This document shows, piece by piece, positions 46,735-54,524 of a DNA stretch of 64,000 nt. Position 1 is the first letter of the stretch. Every line of letters begins with the position of its first letter. Both the position numbers and the translations under genes were made by a program. Below the pieces are notes generated by a model. That model was not told the origin of the DNA and ran no database searches. It was given only the letters and a program-made list of their open reading frames with translations. The stretch lies in assembly GCA_963825575.1 (NCBI GenBank), contig CAWGUB010000009.1:124001-188000 (forward strand). The letters are read 5' to 3'. The stretch is from JAFDBW01 sp963825575. GTDB lineage: Bacteria > Desulfobacterota > Desulfuromonadia > Desulfuromonadales > BM103.

Positions 46735-47325
46735 TCAAGCAAGACAGAGGGGCTTAAAATGGTTGAGAAATTCCATCAAAGGCAATACGTGTAAACCACA
46801 CCTAATTTCTTAACAGCGTATTTACAACAATAGGAAAACTATTCCTAACTGTGTCTTTGCACATGTTTATTTGCGCGAATTACCAGCCTTATTCTATAAC
46901 GAATGATCCACACGTAAGCAACGGGTATTTATCTTGAAGATTCCGATACGCTGAAGAAGTTAAAAGAACTGTTGTGAAAAAACAGCTCCGGGCAGGCCTC
47001 CTTCAGAGCCTTCAAAAAAAGTTTCACCAAGGGTCCTACCCTCCCATAGTCTGGAGGCTATTTTTTTGCCATTGAGACCATAACCATTAAGGCCTCAAGC
47101 TATTTGCCAAAGTTGAGAGGCCCTATTGGATGGCTAAGCGGATTTGACCAAACCAAGCGAACTTTGAAGAATAAAGCCCAAGAGGGCAAAAGGCGATGCT
47201 GGCCCAGATAAACATAACGCCAGGTCATGATTGACCAAAAACACATTCGCTGATACTCATTCCCGGACTGGCTCTTTTCAACTCAGCTGGGATGGCATCG
47301 GAACATTAGAAAAGGAACCTATTGA
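46735..47325. other. Intergenic region, no gene supported
   Basis: 590 nt, low coding texture. A hairpin GGCCTCAA/TTGAGAGGCC lies at about 47091-47123. ATCCACACGTAA (also near 39291) occurs near 46908. Could include decayed coding sequence, but I cannot identify any. The promoter for the NrfJ-like gene should be near the end. Confidence 0.35.
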
Positions 47326-47670
47326 ATGTCTACTTCCATCAGAATGATGATCCTCTGTGCAACTCTTATTTTCACAGCAATCCAGGTTCAGGCTTTTCCT
47401 AATTCTGCGGCCCCGGCCGCAGAAGCCACACCTGCCTCCGTGACCACCTACAAAGGCACGGTCGCCGAGACTATGAATGTCTCCGGCTACACCTATTTAC
47501 ATCTCGAAAACGACGGTCAAAATTACTGGGCTGCCGTTCCGGCCGCCGAAGTCAAGGTTGGCGATAAGGTTGAACTTGCCGCAGGGATGGAAATGCACAA
47601 CTTCCAGAGCAAATCCCTCGGCCGTACCTTCGATACAATCATTTTCGCGCGAGGCCTGGTCACACGTTAA
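47326..47670 (+). CDS. Small periplasmic NrfJ-like protein, paralogue A
   Basis: 114 residues with a signal peptide (MSTSIRMMILCATLIFTAIQ, cleavage after QA near 22). The body GTVAETMNVSGYTYLHLEN, YWAAVPAAEVKVGDKVEL, GMEMHNFQSKSLGRTFDTII matches the NrfJ-like OB-fold family. A paralogue lies at 53717-54064, also near multihaem genes. AAGGA precedes the ATG. Role unknown; the family is often found with periplasmic electron-transfer or envelope genes. A strong terminator follows. Confidence 0.7.
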   Translation: MSTSIRMMILCATLIFTAIQVQAFPNSAAPAAEATPASVTTYKGTVAETMNVSGYTYLHLENDGQNYWAAVPAAEVKVGDKVELAAGMEMHNFQSKSLGRTFDTIIFARGLVTR

Positions 47671-47697
47671 GGTCTCAGCAGCTAAAAGATAGTCGAA

Positions 47698-47737
47698 CAA
47701 AGCCGGGGCTGCCATTTGGCAGCCCCGGCTTTGTTTT
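47698..47737. terminator. Bidirectional terminator
   Basis: CAAAGCCGGGGCTGCC and GGCAGCCCCGGCTTTG form a perfect 16-bp stem with loop ATTT and T runs on both strands. It sits between the plus NrfJ-like gene and the minus glycosyltransferase. Confidence 0.92.
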
Positions 47738-47822
47738 ATCTTTAATATTTTGCTTCTTTTAACCCAGGTTTTCAAATCCCAGCTGTCGCGCAGGTTGATT
47801 GGCCTGAGAAGAGTACGAATTA

Positions 47823-48577
47823 TCACTCCTTAAAAGACATATCGACATATACCGGCTTCCTGAGCGCGGTCATCAGGACCGCCAGGAGGACCTTGACCAT
47901 GTAATAAAGGCTCAAAAAACCGTGGATGGAAGACCCGCCTGACTGTCGCTCCTGCATACTCGTGGAAACTTCTGCCATGGATAAACCGTTCTTGCCGAGC
48001 AGGATCACGGCTTCAGGTTCAGGGTAGTCCACCGGATAGTGACGGGCCAAAAACTCTATGGCCCGTCGATCGTAGGCACGAAAACCTGAAGTGTTGTCGG
48101 TGATGGTCTGACCGATGAGCAGAGAGTTGACCACCATGAAGACCCTGATGCCGAGACGGCGGGCAAAAGTGGAGCGGTAGCCCAGAACGCTTCTCGACAA
48201 AACGCGAACCGATGACCATACCGGCACCTTTTTCTTCAAGGGCATTGAGCAGCTTGGGGATTTCTGCGGCGATATGCTGACCGTCGCCGTCGAACTGAAC
48301 CGCTGTGCGGTAGCCGTTACGGGCCGCCCACTTGAACCCGGTCTGCACGGCACCGCCGATGCCGAGGTTGTTCGGCAGGTTGACCACCAATGCCTGGCGG
48401 GTTGCCTTTGCTGTATCGTAGGTCCGATCCTGGGAACCGTCGTTGACCACGAGGATGTCGGGAGTCAAGGTCAAGGGTCTTGAGATCGGCAATGACCCGG
48501 CCGATGTTCTCTTCTTCGTTGTAGGCCGGAACGATGACCAGGATATCTGAATTCTTTTGCGCTATCTCCGATGGCAC
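47823..48577 (-). pseudogene. GT2 glycosyltransferase with two frameshifts
   Basis: Three reading frames in sequence make one GT2 protein: SDILVIVPAYNEEENIGRVI, then DILVVNDGSQDRTYDTA, NNLGIGGAVQTGFKWA, VQFDGDGQHIAAEIPK and MVIGSRFVE, then ARRLGIRVFMVVNSLL, TDNTSGFRAYDRRAIEFLAR and YYMVKVLLAVLMT. The frame changes lie near 48467 (in a CTTGACTCCC stretch) and near 48185. A GTG at 48577 may be the start. Normal full-length homologues are ~240-250 residues, as here if repaired. This is a polyisoprenyl-phosphate-type transferase or similar. Frameshifts may be sequencing error or decay; see findings. Confidence 0.75.
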
Positions 48578-48936
48578 GTTAGGGAGCTTGCGGTTCAGGT
48601 TGGAAAGCCCCAGTTCCTGAATCATTTCCTTGTTCTGGTCGGCCAGGCGAGTAATGACCACCGTGATGTGCACCAGCACCAAAGTAATGAAACCGGCAAT
48701 GAGCAGCAGGATAATGGTCGGTTTGTAGGCGATACCGAACAGGTTGCCCAGACGGTCGACTGCGATACCGGTCGAGTGACATGTAAAGAAAAATCAACGG
48801 CCGTGGCAAACCAGAGGATGGAATACTCCTCCTTGACCTTCCGATGTTTGACCAGTAGAAAAATGACGGTGAAAACAGCCAGGCTGAAAAGGATGGAAAA
48901 GAATTGAATTCTGTCAATCGAGAAAAAAGCTGTCAT
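48578..48936 (-). pseudogene. DUF2304-like membrane protein with frameshift
   Basis: ATG 48936 starts MTAFFSIDRIQFFSILFSLA, followed by LVKHRKVKEEYSILWF, a typical DUF2304 N-terminus. After about 48800 the sense continues in another frame: VDRLGNLFGIAYKPTIILLL, then ITLVLVHITVVITRLADQN. The C-terminal frame runs without a stop into the glycosyltransferase downstream. DUF2304 proteins are small two- to three-helix membrane proteins encoded next to GT2 enzymes, as here. Confidence 0.7.
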
Positions 48937-48967
48937 TATCTTGCGTCTCCATGTACGCCGCCCTAGA

Positions 48968-49991
48968 TCAGTCATTATCCAGCAATTCCTTAAAGGTAAT
49001 GCGATAGCTGCGCAACAACTGCGAAAATTCACGCATGGACAAGCGCCTTTTCGCCATCACCTGCCGGCGTTTGCGGAATATCCCCGGAAGACCCACCATG
49101 CTGTCAAAAACACCTTTGACCAGGGCCTTGATGAGTTCTCCCTGAGTGCCACTGGCCCGAAACTCGCTGCCGGCGCCACTGCCGCATAGAACGGTACGCG
49201 CCTGTTCAAGATAGCGAACCATAGTAAACAAAGGCAGCAACAGTAGATGACCGAGAGGGAAATTCTTCAACGCCACCCAGTAGTGGTTGCGCTCGACCAG
49301 GTAGACCTTGAATGCCGAAAGACTCCCACTGCTCTGGGAATATTTGTGATAGACAACGGCCTGAGTGGCCAGAACAGCCTCCCACCCTGCCAATCTTCCG
49401 CGCAGGCCAAGGTCGGAATCCTCGGCGTAGGCAAAAAAATCATCGTCGAAAAAGCCGGTTTCGTCAATCATCGCCCGTTTGTACAGAGCGGCACAGGCAC
49501 TCGGGAAGAGGATATCCTCGACATCTGACAATTGGAGACTCTGACCAGCGCCGGTTGCGGAACCACCCACGCGACATCCCGTCCCTACAGATCCCCATGC
49601 CAATCGAATCGATGATATCCGGGTCGTCAAAAGAGCAGATCCGGCAGCCCACCATGCCTGCATCGGGGTGGGCATCCGCTGTCCTAACCAGGAATTCCAA
49701 CCAATCCGCCTCAACCCGGGTGTCGTTGTTCAGTGTGACGATATAGTCGCCGTTTGCATGCGCCAGGCCGAAGTTATTGCCCTGGGCAAAGCCCGTATTT
49801 TCATCCAGGAGGGCCAGCTTCACCCAAGGGTAGCACTCACGCACAAAAGAAACGGAATCATCAACGGAGCCATTATCCACCAGAATGACCTCGAAACTCC
49901 GGAAGGTCTGCTCCGCCAGGCTGTCAAGACAGTCCGGCAGATGAGACCGGCCATTCCAGTTGACAATAATGATAGAAACAATCGGTCGCAA
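48968..49991 (-). pseudogene. Rhamnosyltransferase-like GT2 glycosyltransferase with one frameshift
   Basis: First frame from a TTG at 49991: VSIIIVNWNGRSHLPDCLDS, EVILVDNGSVDDSV, LDENTGFAQGNNFGLAHANG, VTLNNDTRVEADWLEFL. After about 49560 the protein continues in another frame with DVEDILFPSACAALYKRAM, FDDDFFAYAEDSDLGLRGR and AVVYHKYSQSSG, then LVERNHYWVALKNFP. The two halves make a normal ~330-residue enzyme of the WcaE/rhamnosyltransferase group that decorates surface polysaccharide. First gene of the minus-strand run GT2, DUF2304, GT2. Confidence 0.78.
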
Positions 49992-50542
49992 CAGGGCCCC
50001 ATTCAGTTAACAAAGGTTTTGCGGTGTATTTGATATCAGCGACTGATCAAATTCGCCAATTATTCGAGAGCTTTTGCTCAATGATGCAGACTGATTTTAC
50101 ACTCTCAGAGTTTCATCATATCACGAAACAAATTAGGAGGTTACAGGAATTTTCCGGTGTGATATGGCCGATGGGCTTGTTTGCGTACGCTAAATATCCG
50201 AGATTGACAGTTACGAATACCCGCGCTCGCCTCCCATATATAACTTGTTTGTCGGGTGCGGTATCATACTTAAAAATTATAAGCACTTTGTTGTGCCGGC
50301 TGATTTTTTGTTGCGACTGAAATGTGATTTATTTTAAGTGTTTGAATGCCACATTTGTTCTAAATTGGAGACTTAAGGTGCGCCCAATTGTAACAGAGTA
50401 CAAATTTAAAGGGCAATCGCAGTTGCCAAAATACTTCTTTCGGGTACAATTACGCCAATGGGGTTTTGTTACCAACTCCTCATTAGCGATTAAAATGTTT
50501 TATTCGACGGGTTGGAAGAACTAACGGGTTTCAAGGACTAAG
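49992..50542. other. AT-rich intergenic region, no gene supported
   Basis: 550 nt between the glycosyltransferase cluster and the six-haem gene. Two overlapping short reading frames (50024-50320 and 50324-50524) have no ribosome site, domain or coding bias. ATTAGCGATTAAAAT near 50480 is shared with the promoter spacer at 45.37 kb. Confidence 0.4.
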
Positions 50543-50590
50543 ACTAAAGAGGAGATTCCCTCTTCATGCGTGGGAGACGTCTTCTTTAGT
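50543..50590 (+). promoter_or_regulatory. Structured 5' leader of the six-haem gene
   Basis: ACTAAAGA pairs with TCTTTAGT (8 bp, closing stem). Inside are AAGAGG/CCTCTT and GCGT/ACGT-type hairpins. The AAGAGG stem overlaps the closing stem, so the two structures exclude each other. The ribosome site GGGGGGAAGGAAA follows directly. No known riboswitch class was recognised. Confidence 0.3.
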
Positions 50591-50609
50591 GACTCAGGGG
50601 GGAAGGAAA

Positions 50610-51971
50610 ATGGGGCATCACAGAAGAACTCATCGTGACAAACTGCCAGCAATCTCCATTCACCTAAGCGTGACCATGTTGCTCACGGTACTCATAATCT
50701 TTGGTGCTTTGGTTGTCCCGTCAGTCGCCGCTGATTATGCTTGTGAGCCCTGTCACGGATACTTTGACGATGTCCACGGTGACCCCGACCATACAGCCTC
50801 GCCCGCTCCCGGCTACATTTCCATCTTCCCCGATAATCACCATGATGATGCACAGGCTACCTTCGGTGTCGTAATTGACTGCATGACTTGTCACATCAAC
50901 GACCTTTTTCCGGCCCACGCTGAGAACTGTGCAACCTGTCATCCCACACCCTACGACAGCCTTGGGGCCACATGGAGCAAAGGCTGTCAGCAGGGCGGAT
51001 GCCATCAAGTCTACCACGCGGATTCGTCCACGGCTCACTTGCAATGGTCAGACCCTTGGGATGTCAACAACAACTGCGATCTGTGCCATACCACGAACGT
51101 CGGACCGGTTATCGCTTCCAAGTGCCTGAACTGCCATGCGACATACGGGGCGGGAGACGTCACGCCGCCTGTAACGAGTTCAGACGCCCAAGCAGAATAT
51201 TTTGGGGCAGCCAAAATCAAGTTTTCGATCACAGATAACGGCAAAGTCGGGATTGGCACAACATTTTATTCGCTTGACAGCGGGGATGTGACAGCTGGTT
51301 CGTACGCGGTCGCCTCTGCTGATGGTGACCACACGCTTGAGTACTGGTCAGTCGACCAGGCCGGCAACGTCGAATCACCGAGCAACTTTGCATACTTCAA
51401 TATCACTGAGGACACCACACCGCCAACAACTGTCTCGAATGCTCAGGCTTCTTATGCTGGGGCCGCGTTGATTACTCTCACCGCAACAGACAACGACCCT
51501 CAAGGCGTTAGGTTCACCTACTACAGCCTCAATGGCGCGGCGGCCCAGGTCGGCACAATCGTAAACGTCCCAGCGCCCAATGGAACAGTTAATTATACGC
51601 TGGTCTTCTGGTCCGAGGATTGGTCGGGCAACGTCGAAAGCCCGAAGAGTGCTCTCTTCTCCATTACCTCCGGCAACGCAACCATCCGCCTTGTCTGGGG
51701 GAACTGTGAAATGAACCCTTCCTCTTGCACAGATCTGACAGCTGCCTCATGGGTCGTCCGTATTGGCAACCAGTACGGGACAATAGTCAAAACAGGGACC
51801 AACCCAACAAACTGGGACGGCGTCGATGATATAAGCGTTCCGATAAGCAGCACTCCTTATTTCATAAGAGTCTCATGGGTAGAGGCGGACGAGGACTATT
51901 GGTGGTGGGTCGACTCCGACTTCTATCGATCAGTCACAACGCCCGGCGAGATCTACCGGATCAACTACTAG
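50610..51971 (+). CDS. Secreted six-haem cytochrome with Ig-like/chitobiase-type C-terminal repeats
   Basis: 453 residues from ATG 50610, with GGGGGGAAGG upstream. Signal helix (about residues 20-41). Haem sites: CEPCH, CMTCH, CATCH, CQQGGCH (CX4CH), CDLCH and CLNCH in the first ~180 residues. Then two ~75-residue repeats ending in SVDQAGNVESPSNFA and SEDWSGNVESPKSA, of the bacterial Ig/CHB_HEX_C type, and an aromatic C-terminal domain (ASWVVRIGNQYG, YFIRVSWVEADEDYWWW). Likely periplasmic or surface-exposed electron carrier that also binds a polymer. The C-terminal function is inferred from the fold only. Confidence 0.8.
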   Translation: MGHHRRTHRDKLPAISIHLSVTMLLTVLIIFGALVVPSVAADYACEPCHGYFDDVHGDPDHTASPAPGYISIFPDNHHDDAQATFGVVIDCMTCHINDLFPAHAENCATCHPTPYDSLGATWSKGCQQGGCHQVYHADSSTAHLQWSDPWDVNNNCDLCHTTNVGPVIASKCLNCHATYGAGDVTPPVTSSDAQAEYFGAAKIKFSITDNGKVGIGTTFYSLDSGDVTAGSYAVASADGDHTLEYWSVDQAGNVESPSNFAYFNITEDTTPPTTVSNAQASYAGAALITLTATDNDPQGVRFTYYSLNGAAAQVGTIVNVPAPNGTVNYTLVFWSEDWSGNVESPKSALFSITSGNATIRLVWGNCEMNPSSCTDLTAASWVVRIGNQYGTIVKTGTNPTNWDGVDDISVPISSTPYFIRVSWVEADEDYWWWVDSDFYRSVTTPGEIYRINY

Positions 51972-52014
51972 CTGTTTCTTGGTAGTTCTCGTCTCAGACA
52001 CATCATACAGACTT

Positions 52015-52052
52015 ACAACAAAGGCCCTCTTCGGAGGGCCTTTGTTGTTTTG
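52015..52052 (+). terminator. Rho-independent terminator after the six-haem gene
   Basis: ACAACAAAGGCCCTC and GAGGGCCTTTGTTGT form a perfect 15-bp stem with a TTCG tetraloop and a T tract. Confidence 0.93.
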
Positions 52053-52199
52053 GTTCAGCTCAGACAATCCGGTTCAGCCCTGAGTTGAGCTTTTCAGATT
52101 GCTGGAACAACGCAATTGAGGTCAATATTTTTGCTGCCATCAACAGCCTATGTTATGATTTCCCCATCAACCTTTTTACCTGAAAACGGGAGAAATAAA

Positions 52200-52859
52200 A
52201 TGATATGCACATTAAAAAGACTTCTGGCATGCTTACTTGCAGGAGTCCTTATCACTGCATGTTCTGGAACGAAAACTACCAATTCCTGGTCGAGCCAGGA
52301 CTATTCAGGCCAAATCAAGAACGTCTACATTATCGGCATTGCCAAGAATGAATTCAATCGAATGATGTTTGAAAACACATTTAATAGACGACTGGCTGAA
52401 GAAGGTATCAAATCAACGCAAAGTTATCCGGATCTGCCAAAAGACCAGGAGGCCGACCGGGAAACCATCATCCAAAACATGCTTAGCAATGGTTCTGATT
52501 CGGTTCTACTTACCAGGGTGATCGACCAGCGGACAAAGGCCACCGTCATATCTGGTGGTGGCAGTAGCTATAGCTATGCGCAAAGATCTGTCTCCAGTGC
52601 GCCCACGTTTGATGACCGTCAACCCTACTACAGAGATTGGAGAAATTATTATAGTAATGCCTACCAAGCCATCCCAACGTCAGCTACAGTCACTAAATTC
52701 GTCGTTTTGACAGTGGAGTCTGTCTTGTACGATCTAAAAACCGAAGAGTTGATCTGGTCGAGTCAGATGGAAACAAACCTTGAGAGCAACCTTGAAGACA
52801 TGATGAAGAAATTTGTTAACGAAGCGGTCAAGGAGCTCAAGATGAAGGGCTTTATATAA
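52200..52859 (+). CDS. DUF4136-like lipoprotein, paralogue B
   Basis: 219 residues. MICTLKRLLACLLAGVLITA is followed by Cys in the lipobox ITAC. Shares MFENTFNRRLAEEGIKST, SVLLTRVIDQRTKATV, YYRDWRNYYSNAYQ and VLYDLKTEELIWSSQME with the protein at 38425-39093. GGGAG precedes the ATG at 52200; the frame is open upstream but family homology starts here. Envelope lipoprotein of unknown role. Confidence 0.75.
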   Translation: MICTLKRLLACLLAGVLITACSGTKTTNSWSSQDYSGQIKNVYIIGIAKNEFNRMMFENTFNRRLAEEGIKSTQSYPDLPKDQEADRETIIQNMLSNGSDSVLLTRVIDQRTKATVISGGGSSYSYAQRSVSSAPTFDDRQPYYRDWRNYYSNAYQAIPTSATVTKFVVLTVESVLYDLKTEELIWSSQMETNLESNLEDMMKKFVNEAVKELKMKGFI

Positions 52860-52916
52860 ATTTATCGGTGCAATTCACCTCACTTTTTCAAGCAGTGCAA
52901 GTCATTTTTCTGCGCT

Positions 52917-52945
52917 TTGACATGCTTTTCACCTTCATGTAAAAA
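52917..52945 (+). promoter_or_regulatory. Possible sigma70 promoter for the DUF4410-like gene
   Basis: TTGACA at 52917-52922 is followed after 17 nt by TAAAAA at 52940-52945, about 90 nt before the ATG. Confidence 0.35.
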
Positions 52946-53033
52946 TGATCGTCATCATCACACAGTTCTGATTTAATTTGCTAAAAGTGGCTAGCCGGAA
53001 AGAGGTTTATAAGAAACGCTAGGGGCATTACAG

Positions 53034-53546
53034 ATGTTGAGAGTAACCTTTATTGCTTTATTCATCTCACTATGCCTTTTGGGTTGTTCCTCCACGACTA
53101 ACCCCCTGGCCTGGAAGTCCAACAATGTTGACTTCTCCGAGTTCCAGAATTTCGATATTCAGCTGGTTGCCAACGCAACTGGCCACGCCGTTATGCAAGA
53201 CATCCTGACTTTTTTAACGGGTAGCCTCAAGCAGCAGTTTCTCGCGCGAGACCTTCAACTCGTTGATGGCCGGCAAACTGAAAATCAAGTCCTGGTTGTG
53301 CAAAGCGAGATGTTAAAGTACAAATTCCAGTTTTTTACCGGGCCGCCCCCTCCTTCAAGGGACATCATCGGCCTGTGTATCCTCCGCACGCGCTTGATTC
53401 AAAAGACAACCGGTCTTATCGTCGGTGAAATAATCACCACCAACAGAGTTGACGTCGGCCGTGGGATGCTGGAGCCCAAAACCCCGGACTCCCTTTTGCG
53501 AGAATCCGCAGCACAAATCGCCAGGGAAGTCGCAAAGATGAGGTAG
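53034..53546 (+). CDS. DUF4410-like lipoprotein
   Basis: 170 residues. MLRVTFIALFISLCLLGC has the lipobox LLGC (Cys at residue 18). The body has VLVVQSEMLKYKFQF, RTRLIQKTTGLIVGEI and the C-terminal LLRESAAQIAREV, as in small DUF4410/YbaY-like lipoproteins. Stands in line with the DUF4136-like gene, with its own likely promoter. Function unknown. Confidence 0.55.
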   Translation: MLRVTFIALFISLCLLGCSSTTNPLAWKSNNVDFSEFQNFDIQLVANATGHAVMQDILTFLTGSLKQQFLARDLQLVDGRQTENQVLVVQSEMLKYKFQFFTGPPPPSRDIIGLCILRTRLIQKTTGLIVGEIITTNRVDVGRGMLEPKTPDSLLRESAAQIAREVAKMR

Positions 53547-53644
53547 GCGTTCATTTATGGCACGTTGCATAGCTGGTTGAGTAGATGGAGAAAGACAAAC
53601 GTTGCCTTGAGTTTTCAGAGAACGCTCAGAGTTCTCTGCAACGA

Positions 53645-53683
53645 AAACACCCCGGGCCGATCAATTGACCGGCTCGGGGTGTT
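53645..53683. terminator. Bidirectional terminator
   Basis: AAACACCCCGGGCCG and CGGCTCGGGGTGTTT pair over 15 bp with one G-T. It lies between convergent genes. A second hairpin CAGAGAAC/GTTCTCTG is at 53616-53638. Confidence 0.85.
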
Positions 53684-53716
53684 TCAATGCTCAAAAAACC
53701 ACTTAAACAGCGATTC

Positions 53717-54064
53717 TCAGCGCGCCACCACTCCTGAAGTAAAGTAGATCGTTTCAAAAGTTCTGTTGAGAGTTTTGCTGTTAAAGTTGTTCATGGGCGC
53801 TCCAGGGACAAGGGCAATATCTTCACCAACCTTAATTTCTGTCTCGGGCATGGCGGCCCAACTCTGGTTGCCATCCTTGTCGAGGAGGACATAAGTATAG
53901 CCGCCGGAATTCATGGTTTGGACAACGGTCCCGGAGTTGCCAGTGGCCGCAGGGGCTGTAGCACCGGCATCGGATGACGCATTCTTGCCCGGGTAGGCGT
54001 GAGCCTGGCCAATCGCCAGGAGCAGGAGGGTACAGAGGATGAACAATTTACTGAGCTTCGACAT
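53717..54064 (-). CDS. Small periplasmic NrfJ-like protein, paralogue B
   Basis: 115 residues. Signal peptide MSKLSKLFILCTLLLLAIGQ, cleavage after AHA near residue 23. GTVVQTMNSGGYTYVLLD, SWAAMPETEIKVGEDIAL and MNNFNSKTLNRTFETIYF correspond closely to the protein at 47326-47670. AAGGAT precedes the ATG. Minus strand, so convergent with the DUF4410-like gene and divergent from the large cytochrome. Confidence 0.7.
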   Translation of the reverse strand: MSKLSKLFILCTLLLLAIGQAHAYPGKNASSDAGATAPAATGNSGTVVQTMNSGGYTYVLLDKDGNQSWAAMPETEIKVGEDIALVPGAPMNNFNSKTLNRTFETIYFTSGVVAR

Positions 54065-54524
54065 CGTTAATAAATCCTTTCGTTGAATTATGACTCAAAC
54101 TATCAAAAAAGCCATATCAATAACAAGCCAGACCTATGAATTCACATATATCCCTCCGTAGATGCCTGTAATTTTAGTTAAACTCTCTGCGTGATATCAC
54201 CACAAATACTCTTTAAATATCCGCAAAATAACCATTATTTTATGCCTATCCTTCAACGTTAGACTTAATTTCAATCATAAGACCTATCTACCCTGTTATT
54301 TTTTTCAGGAGATGATTCTAAACGAATTCTAAGCACTTATCAGTCTTTGTGAGAACTTTGTGAGTAAACCATACAGGTATAGCTATACATAAACTGTGCT
54401 TTCGGTGTGCTTCTTGCTTCGCATAACATCGTTCTTATTGTGATCAATGGACAAAACATGATGTCCGACGATGGTATATTCTTGAAATAATTATAATAAT
54501 AACGAGGAGTAATGGGGTGACGGT
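54065..54524. other. Divergent upstream region, duplicated near 60.03 kb
   Basis: 460 nt with no gene. About 54185-54340 is recognisably similar to 60025-60170 (shared CGTGATATCACCA, TTTTATGC and surrounding spacing), so this promoter region was duplicated with the cytochrome gene. It lacks the GEMM riboswitch found in the other copy. Confidence 0.55.

Noticed and set aside
50024..50524. Two small reading frames in the AT-rich gap
   Set aside because: No ribosome site, no domain, low-complexity AT-driven sequence.
54065..54524. A GEMM riboswitch before the first large cytochrome
   Set aside because: I looked for GCGCAAA and GGTTACCG words and found none, although the promoter region is duplicated.
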